A DNA stretch of 9,501 nucleotides, taken from positions 1-9,501 of the forward strand of contig JBDRGC010000477.1 in NCBI GenBank assembly GCA_043818215.1, in the 5' to 3' direction. The stretch's first letter is position 1. Each line of letters opens with the position of its first letter. This DNA comes from JBDRGC01 sp043818215. Lineage in GTDB: Bacteria > Chloroflexota > Anaerolineae > Anaerolineales > UBA11858. The notes beneath the pieces were generated by a model. The model had not been told where the DNA came from. It did no database searches and saw only the letters and a list, made by a program, of their open reading frames with translations. This document shows positions 5,477 to 9,501 of this stretch, one piece after another. A program made the position numbers and the translations under genes.

Positions 5477-5682
5477 GGTCTATTCCAAACCAGATGGTTG
5501 TTGTATACTTGGGTTTGTATTGTGCAAGTACGAAATTCTAATAACATCTCAATATCCATCCACCCTTCTTTTTGAGATGATAATATTTCGGCACTTTGGG
5601 ATTTCGCGTGGTGAGATCCCCTCCTACTTCCACGCGAAGTTCCAGAGACCCATAAATTCTATTCAGGAAAGCGAGGTGCGAT

Positions 5683-5892
5683 ATGCAAATTAGTTGCTTT
5701 AAGTGTCACATGCCCATAGCAATGAGTAAAGATGCTATCTACGCGGCATTGGATGTGATTATGGACGAGAATTTGAACCGCTACGATGTACACTGCCCAA
5801 AGTGCCGCAAAGTAAACCGCGTTTCTCGCAAGCAATTATTGCGCGCGGCCCCACACTGGAAGCGGGACAGGGATGAGGCCCAGGCTGAGTAA
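5683..5892 (+). CDS. Small zinc-ribbon protein of unknown function
   Basis: 69 residues. Two Cys pairs, CFKC (residues 5-8) and CPKC (38-41), about 30 residues apart, form a likely single zinc ribbon. A helical stretch (AIYAALDVIMDENL, 18-31) lies between them, followed by a basic segment KVNRVSRKQLLR (43-54), which suggests contact with nucleic acid or a ribosome-type partner; that is inference. The start ATG has GAGGTG (5673-5678) 4 nt upstream. There is no signal peptide or membrane segment. The gene ends 6 bp before the stop of the convergent aldo/keto reductase. I recognise the fold type but not a named family. A longer overlapping frame upstream (from 5457) has no protein-like features and I left it out. 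Confidence 0.75.
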   Translation: MQISCFKCHMPIAMSKDAIYAALDVIMDENLNRYDVHCPKCRKVNRVSRKQLLRAAPHWKRDRDEAQAE

Positions 5893-5898
5893 TCTCTC

Positions 5899-6861
5899 TT
5901 ATTCCACCGGGTGGTTACCCAGTATTGCGTCGATATGTTCCAGCACGTCGCCGGAGAGCAGGTCCACCGCTTCGGCGGCGGCCAGGTTGTCTTCCAGTTG
6001 CGAGAGTCTGGTCGCGCCGGTTATCACGCTACTGACCACTTTACGCCGCAGCAGCCAGGCAATTGACAATTGAGCCTGGGTAATCCCCAAATCCGCGGCC
6101 ATCACCCCTAATCCCCGGACAACGGCAATCCTTTCAGGGGTCAGGTTTTCTTTCATCCAGGCCATATTCTCCAGGGAAGCGCGGCTGCCCTCGGGAATCC
6201 CATCGTTGTATTTCCCGGTTAGAATTCCAAAAAAGAGGGGGCTGAAGGTCGTCAGGCCAATCCCAAGTTCTTTGCATATAGGAGCCAGTTCGTCTTCGAC
6301 GCGCTTGCGGTGGAACATGTTGTATTGCGGCTGTTCCATACTTGGGGGTATCAGATTGTATTGACGGGCTGCGCCACAGGCCTGTGATATTTGCGCCGCC
6401 GTCCACTCAGAAGTACCCCAATATAAGATTTTACCTTGCTGGATGAGGGTGTTCATAATGTAGACCACTTCGTCTAAAGGAGTGTCGGGGTCGAAGCGGT
6501 GGCAGAAGTACAAGTCTACGTACTCGGTTCCCAGGCGTCGCAGGGAGGCATGAATGGACTCGGTAACGTGCTTGCGGGAGAGACCGCGCCCGTTGGGACC
6601 GGGCATGGTGGGTGAAAAAACTTTAGTAGAGATAACCAAAGCTCCGCGGGGCAGATCTTGGATGGCTTTTCCCATGACGGTTTCGGCCTGCCCGTTGGCA
6701 TAGACATCAGCGTTGTCGAAATAATTAACGCCTTTATCGTAGGCCGCGTGGAGCAGATCGCTGGCAGTCTGCTCATCGATTTGGTCTCCAAAGGTGAGCC
6801 AAGAACCCAATGAGATTTCGCTTAGTTTCAAACCAGAATTTCCTAAACGCCGGTAGTGCAT
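5899..6861 (-). CDS. Aldo/keto reductase, Kv-beta/YghZ-like
   Basis: 320 residues, a full-length (alpha/beta)8-barrel oxidoreductase using NADPH to reduce aldehydes or ketones. The catalytic tetrad is complete: Asp49 and Tyr54 in YFDNADVY, Lys80 in STKVF, His121 in YFCHR. The opening YRRLGNSGLKLSEISLGSW is the standard family start. DPDTPLDEVVYIMNTLIQQG, YWGTSEW, and QPQYNMFHR place it near the voltage-gated potassium channel beta-subunit group (AKR6) rather than the xylose or aldose reductases. The nucleotide-binding end ITGATRLSQLEDNL (about 282-295) is present. ATG 6861-6859 has AAGGAG 6 nt upstream. The substrate cannot be read from sequence; members often reduce methylglyoxal or other toxic carbonyls. 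No operon partner: the transposase gene upstream on the same strand is 156 bp away and separated by repeats. Confidence 0.93.
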   Translation of the reverse strand: MHYRRLGNSGLKLSEISLGSWLTFGDQIDEQTASDLLHAAYDKGVNYFDNADVYANGQAETVMGKAIQDLPRGALVISTKVFSPTMPGPNGRGLSRKHVTESIHASLRRLGTEYVDLYFCHRFDPDTPLDEVVYIMNTLIQQGKILYWGTSEWTAAQISQACGAARQYNLIPPSMEQPQYNMFHRKRVEDELAPICKELGIGLTTFSPLFFGILTGKYNDGIPEGSRASLENMAWMKENLTPERIAVVRGLGVMAADLGITQAQLSIAWLLRRKVVSSVITGATRLSQLEDNLAAAEAVDLLSGDVLEHIDAILGNHPVE

Positions 6862-6885
6862 GGAATACTCCTTCGAAAATAGTAT

Positions 6886-6930
6886 GCAAGTGGGAAGTCT
6901 GCAAGTGGCAAGTTTGCAAGTGGCAAGTTT
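6886..6930. repeat. Three 15-bp tandem repeats upstream of the aldo/keto reductase
   Basis: GCAAGTGGGAAGTCT (6886-6900) is followed by two identical units GCAAGTGGCAAGTTT (6901-6915, 6916-6930). A partial inverted partner, ACCACTTTGCA (6939-6949), follows. The array starts 25 bp before the gene's start codon, so it lies in its leader or promoter. Confidence 0.75.
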
Positions 6931-6990
6931 GCATGTTTACCACTTTGCACGTCGGCAACAACATGGGCTTGTCATCAGTGACCCTGCGAA

Positions 6991-7024
6991 TTTGTAGGAC
7001 GAATTTGGAAATTCGTCCTACAAA
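6991..7024. repeat. REP palindrome 1, overlapping the RAYT stop codon
   Basis: TTTGTAGGACGAATTT (6991-7006) and AAATTCGTCCTACAAA (7009-7024) are perfect 16-bp complements around GG. The TAG stop of the transposase gene (7020-7018) lies inside. The palindrome may also form a stem-loop at the 3' end of that transcript. Confidence 0.85.
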
Positions 7025-7659
7025 TCGAAACGGCAATAGGTCCACGGCCAATCGTTCCACTCGGTAACTAATCCAGCTTTGACCGGGTTGTATACCACGT
7101 ATCGAAGAATTCGGCGCCATTCTGCATCGTCGCGCACAACGTGGTCATAAGTTTCGGGCTGCCAGAATTGCCCCGACCGGTTCAGGATTTTGTTGGACTC
7201 GAGGGCGGTAAACACTTTGATAGAGTGCATGATGGACGTCAAGGAATGATACCCATCGCCCTTTGGCAGCGGCTGAAAAACTGCATGTGCGTGATTTGAC
7301 ATAATACTATAAGCATCCAGCATGTATCTTTCGTTGTTCAAAAAATGCAAGCTCTTTGCCACAATGTCTGCTACACGTTTATCTTTCAGCCAAAACGGAC
7401 CGGTGGTACTGGTATCGAGGGCATTATCCCATTTGCCGAAATAGCGGCGTTGTTCTTCGTATCTCCGTCGGGCGCGCTCTTGAGGGTTCTTGATTGTTGT
7501 TATTTCTGTTTCAGCGCGATGGAACTCTTCGCGGAGCCGTTGGATTACGTTTACCGGGAGTGAACCAGCGAGACGAAATGTGACGAAAAGAATCGCTCCG
7601 GGAGGCTGATAATGGGGGAGTGTTCGCTTGTAGTAGGGGCGGTATCGAAATTGGCTCAT
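7018..7659 (-). CDS. REP-associated tyrosine transposase (RAYT, Y1/HUH family)
   Basis: 213 residues. This is a single-strand DNA nuclease of the IS200-like Y1 class that is domesticated or semi-mobile and acts on nearby REP palindromes. The HUH pair is His123 and His125 in MSNHAHAVF. The catalytic tyrosine is Tyr171 in FWQPETYDHVVRD. The RAYT tail RILRYVVYNPVKAGLV then DWPW is intact. Residues 50-80 are a charged insertion (RARRRYEEQRRYF). ATG 7659-7657 follows AGGA by 8 nt. Three palindromes with the core GGACGAATTT..AAATTCGTCC (or GAACGAATTT) flank it: one over its stop codon and two between its start and the next gene. This is the usual RAYT-REP arrangement. No disruption is seen, so it may be active. 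Confidence 0.93.
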   Translation of the reverse strand: MSQFRYRPYYKRTLPHYQPPGAILFVTFRLAGSLPVNVIQRLREEFHRAETEITTIKNPQERARRRYEEQRRYFGKWDNALDTSTTGPFWLKDKRVADIVAKSLHFLNNERYMLDAYSIMSNHAHAVFQPLPKGDGYHSLTSIMHSIKVFTALESNKILNRSGQFWQPETYDHVVRDDAEWRRILRYVVYNPVKAGLVTEWNDWPWTYCRFDL

Positions 7660-7672
7660 GATTGTTGTCCTG

Positions 7673-7698
7673 TAGAACGAATTTCCAAATTCGTTCTA
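7673..7698. repeat. REP palindrome 2, upstream of the RAYT
   Basis: TAGAACGAATTT (7673-7684) and AAATTCGTTCTA (7687-7698) are perfect 12-bp complements around CC. The centre is CC instead of GG, so it is oriented opposite to palindromes 1 and 3. Confidence 0.82.
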
Positions 7699-7722
7699 AG
7701 GTGTGCCCGCTTTATATTGGTG

Positions 7723-7748
7723 GGACGAATTTGGAAATTCGTCCTACA
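7723..7748. repeat. REP palindrome 3, overlapping the stop of the RdgB-like gene
   Basis: GGACGAATTT (7723-7732) and AAATTCGTCC (7735-7744) are perfect complements around GG, followed by TACA as in palindrome 1. The TAG stop of the RdgB-like gene (7746-7744) uses its last bases. Palindromes 2 and 3, inversely oriented and 24 bp apart, form a BIME-like pair. Confidence 0.82.
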
Positions 7749-8310
7749 GTATACCCCAACGTTTCCACTCAGCACGGATTTCGGCTTGACGGCGGGATAG
7801 GTCGTTTGGGAGGCCGATGCGAACTGCGGTGATGGGGGAACCGGGTGCAATTGGGCGAATGGGGTACGCGGCAATCTCGAAGGGGGCGCGCACTTCGCGG
7901 GTGTACGCCTCCCCCGCAGGGTCAATGAGCACCCACCCCGCCACAAAGGCGGCAGTCCGCTCCCCCGGGGGAACATCACGCATCCGCATCAGCAGGTAAT
8001 CCAGCCAGGTCTGATCGTCCACATCATCGGAAAAATATCCACCCCAACGGCGGGCCTGCACTCCCGGTTCGCCACCGAGGGCATCGATCTCCAGCCCGGC
8101 ATCATCGCCGAAAACCCAGGGATATTCTGGTGAGTGGTAGTGGCGGGCCTTCGTCAAAGCATTTTCGAGGGCGGTGGCACCATTTTCGGGCGGGGAGGTG
8201 GTGTTGGCGGCGAGGTCGTGCAGAGTGAGCACGTCAAAGCCGTGGCTTTGGAAGACCGGGGTGAAGAGTTGTATCTTCCAACGGTTGCGGGTGGCGAAGA
8301 GGATGTGCAT
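7744..8310 (-). CDS. Divergent RdgB/HAM1-type non-canonical purine NTP pyrophosphatase
   Basis: 188 residues from ATG 8310-8308. The family cleans the nucleotide pool by splitting ITP, dITP or XTP to the monophosphate and PPi. Visible motifs are the start ILFATRNRWK (3-12), the ENALTKAR helix (49-56), and FGDDAGLEIDALGGEPGV (67-84), with Asp69-Asp70 as catalytic acid. The C-terminal half is unusual: the typical GYDPIF motif is not seen, and the SHR...A motif appears only as LSRRQAEI. The last codons end in a REP palindrome. The length is near the family norm of about 195-205. No clear ribosome site precedes ATG; a TTG three codons upstream is an alternative. It may have altered specificity or be a pseudo-enzyme. 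It is divergent from the glycosyltransferase. Confidence 0.78.
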   Translation of the reverse strand: MHILFATRNRWKIQLFTPVFQSHGFDVLTLHDLAANTTSPPENGATALENALTKARHYHSPEYPWVFGDDAGLEIDALGGEPGVQARRWGGYFSDDVDDQTWLDYLLMRMRDVPPGERTAAFVAGWVLIDPAGEAYTREVRAPFEIAAYPIRPIAPGSPITAVRIGLPNDLSRRQAEIRAEWKRWGIL

Positions 8311-8346
8311 GGGTGGCAAGGGTGCAGAGTGGTAAAAAGGGCGAAT

Positions 8347-8430
8347 AAGGTGAACAGGGTAAACAAGGTAAACAAGGTAAGACGGGAGGGGACAATGTCT
8401 ACTTTGTGTACCGTGTGTACCGTGTGTACC
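8347..8430. repeat. Foldback of 9-nt tandem units between divergent genes
   Basis: Left units are AAGGTGAAC, AGGGTAAAC, AAGGTAAAC, AAGGTAAGA (8347-8382). Right units are TTGTGTACC, GTGTGTACC, GTGTGTACC (8404-8430). The right array read on the other strand is GGTACACAC repeated, resembling the left GGTAAACAA. It occupies the space between the RdgB-like start and the glycosyltransferase promoter. Confidence 0.75.
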
Positions 8431-8466
8431 TGATATTTATACGATGGCTATGCTCCCCCGATGCGG

Positions 8467-8472
8467 TATAAT
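8467..8472 (+). promoter_or_regulatory. -10 box for leaderless transcription of the glycosyltransferase
   Basis: A perfect TATAAT, within TGCGGTATAAT, ends 7 nt before ATG 8480. Transcription would begin at or within a base or two of that ATG, and there is no ribosome site, so a leaderless mRNA is expected. No good -35 is seen at 8444-8449. Confidence 0.65.
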
Positions 8473-8479
8473 CGCTGGC

Positions 8480-9163
8480 ATGAAAATCACAGTGCTTATT
8501 CCGGTTTACAATGAAATCCACACGATCCGCGAGATTTTGGATCGTGTGCAAGCCATGCAAATGGCTGAAGAAATATTATTGGTCGATGATGGTTCGGTGG
8601 ATGGTACTCGGGATATCCTTCACGAATTGAATGGACAAGGCCCCATCCGGGTGATTTTCCACGAACACAATCAGGGGAAGGGGGCCGCGGTGCGTACCGG
8701 ATTGGATCACGCCCGCGGAGATGTGATCCTTATCCAGGATGCCGATTTGGAGTACGACCCCCGGGATTATCCGGCGCTTCTTAAGCCCATCGAAGAAGGA
8801 CTTGCCGAGGTGGTGTATGGCTCCCGCTTTTTGGGCGGCCCCCGGCGGACAGCCATGTTCTGGCACATGGTTGCCAACAAGCTTCTCACCCTGATGACCA
8901 ATATCCTGTACGACACCATTTTGACAGATATGGAAACGGGCTATAAAGTCTTTCGACGCCAGGTGGTGGAGGGGATGCCTTTGCACGCCCGCCGCTTCGA
9001 GTTCGAGCCAGAGTTCACGGCCAAGATACTCAAACGCAAAGTGCGCATCTACGAAGTGCCGATCACCTTCAACCCACGCGATTACGATGAAGGCAAGAAG
9101 ATTGGCTTGAAGGATGCCTTCGAAGCGGCATGGGCTTTGCTCAAATATAGGTTTGTAGATTGA
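8480..9163 (+). CDS. Family 2 glycosyltransferase, dolichyl/polyprenyl-phosphate sugar synthase-like
   Basis: 227 residues. A GT-A fold enzyme that transfers a sugar from a nucleotide donor, by similarity to DPM1/DPG-synthase types onto a polyprenyl phosphate at the membrane face. Motifs in order: MKITVLIPVYNE (1-12), LLVDDGSVDGT (33-43), HNQGKGAAVRTGL (63-75), the metal-binding DAD at 87-89 in QDADLEYDP, GSRFLGG, and the acceptor-side run TDMETGYKVFRR followed by FEFEPEFTAKI. There is no C-terminal membrane anchor. I chose ATG 8480 because the family starts there and because TATAAT lies just upstream; an in-frame ATG at 8444 would add 12 residues that overlap the promoter. It converges on recJ, 71 bp away. 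The exact donor and acceptor are not readable. Confidence 0.93.
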   Translation: MKITVLIPVYNEIHTIREILDRVQAMQMAEEILLVDDGSVDGTRDILHELNGQGPIRVIFHEHNQGKGAAVRTGLDHARGDVILIQDADLEYDPRDYPALLKPIEEGLAEVVYGSRFLGGPRRTAMFWHMVANKLLTLMTNILYDTILTDMETGYKVFRRQVVEGMPLHARRFEFEPEFTAKILKRKVRIYEVPITFNPRDYDEGKKIGLKDAFEAAWALLKYRFVD

Positions 9164-9165
9164 TG

Positions 9166-9232
9166 AGTGGTAAGTGGCAAGTGGCAAGTAATCTCTCCGC
9201 ATCACGCCACTCGCCATCCGCCACCCGCCACG
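9166..9232. repeat. Heptamer foldback between the glycosyltransferase and recJ stops
   Basis: Left units are AGTGGTA, AGTGGCA, AGTGGCA (9166-9186). Right units are CGCCACT, CGCCATC, CGCCACC, CGCCACG (9205-9232), whose complement is AGTGGCG. The spacer is 18 nt. The hairpin lies between two convergent genes and could separate their transcripts, but it has no T-run. Confidence 0.78.
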
Positions 9233-9234
9233 CC

Positions 9235-9501
9235 TCACGAACTCGGCCTGATATCGCGCACATTCAATTGTAGCGTTTTTCTCCCTCTAAATTCGTTGAC
9301 TTCGAAAGTGTACATCAAATCCACGCGTTTGGGCATTTGCGCCTGCCAGTGTCCTTGCCGGAATGCAATCGTGTCGAATGTGAACCAGCCATCGCTGACA
9401 GTGAATTTCAAGTGGTCGCTTTCTTTGCCAACCGTTTTGCTGCTGGTGACCTTCAAGCCGCGGCTGGCGAAAATTGCCCCGGGGTTGCCATAGCCGGTGG
9501 G
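9235..9501 (-). CDS. recJ: C-terminal OB-like domain of single-strand exonuclease RecJ (partial)
   Basis: 89 residues run from the right edge to TGA 9237-9235. RecJ degrades single-stranded DNA 5' to 3' in recombination and mismatch repair. The visible part matches its C-terminal OB-fold: GYGNPGAIFASRGL, then VTSSKTVGKESDHLKF, then TFDTIAFRQG and the ending LQLNVRDIRPSS. GNPxPxF-type and HLKxxxSDG signatures are the family's. The DHH catalytic domains lie outside the window. It is not truncated at its 3' end as far as can be seen. The 3' flank is a heptamer foldback. Confidence 0.85.
   Translation of the reverse strand, partial: PTGYGNPGAIFASRGLKVTSSKTVGKESDHLKFTVSDGWFTFDTIAFRQGHWQAQMPKRVDLMYTFEVNEFRGRKTLQLNVRDIRPSS

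Noticed and set aside
5457..5693. 78-codon plus-strand open frame before the zinc-ribbon gene
   Set aside because: It starts in the inverted repeat, has no ribosome site or protein-like pattern, and overlaps the better-supported start at 5683.
8576..9238. 220-codon minus-strand open frame over the glycosyltransferase
   Set aside because: It is a reverse-frame shadow of a gene with complete GT2 motifs; no family features of its own.

Overview
The window reads as a chromosomal segment of a Chloroflexota bacterium, most likely Anaerolineae-like. This is an inference from four things: a decayed secreted-protein tail ending in the YLPLVVR type of C-terminus common in that group, a type-A-like RNase P RNA, many small foldback repeats of the kind that fill such genomes, and one promoter placed for leaderless translation. 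No single gene proves the taxon.

Layout. Bases 1-227 are the 3' end of an unrecognised gene (+). Bases 228-728 hold repeats only, including copy A of a MITE-like element (352-654). A large minus-strand gene (729-3566) encodes a TIR-STAND NTPase-TPR protein, a typical bacterial immune sensor architecture. It carries two palindromic elements inserted in frame. Its 5' leader is interrupted by copy B of the same MITE family (3606-3797), flanked by a 7-bp direct repeat. Bases 3886-4122 are the frameshifted remnant of a secreted, cohesin-like protein. Next come a foldback repeat (4174-4265), the RNase P RNA gene on the minus strand (4286-4834) with two heptamer-repeat inserts, and rpsT (+, UUG start) with a clear promoter and terminator.

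After rpsT lies a 158-bp nested inverted repeat of unknown nature (5319-5476), then a small zinc-ribbon protein gene (+). On the minus strand follow an aldo/keto reductase, a RAYT (REP-associated tyrosine transposase) flanked by three of its probable REP palindromes, and a divergent RdgB/HAM1-type nucleotide pyrophosphatase. A family-2 glycosyltransferase (+) with a probable leaderless promoter converges on the 3' end of recJ (-), which runs off the window.

The genes do not form one pathway. They are mostly single-gene units separated by repeats. The strongest themes are a stand-alone TIR-STAND defence gene sitting among mobile repeats, and an unusual density of foldback arrays built from tandem 7-nt (or 9-nt) units, two of which sit inside the RNase P RNA.
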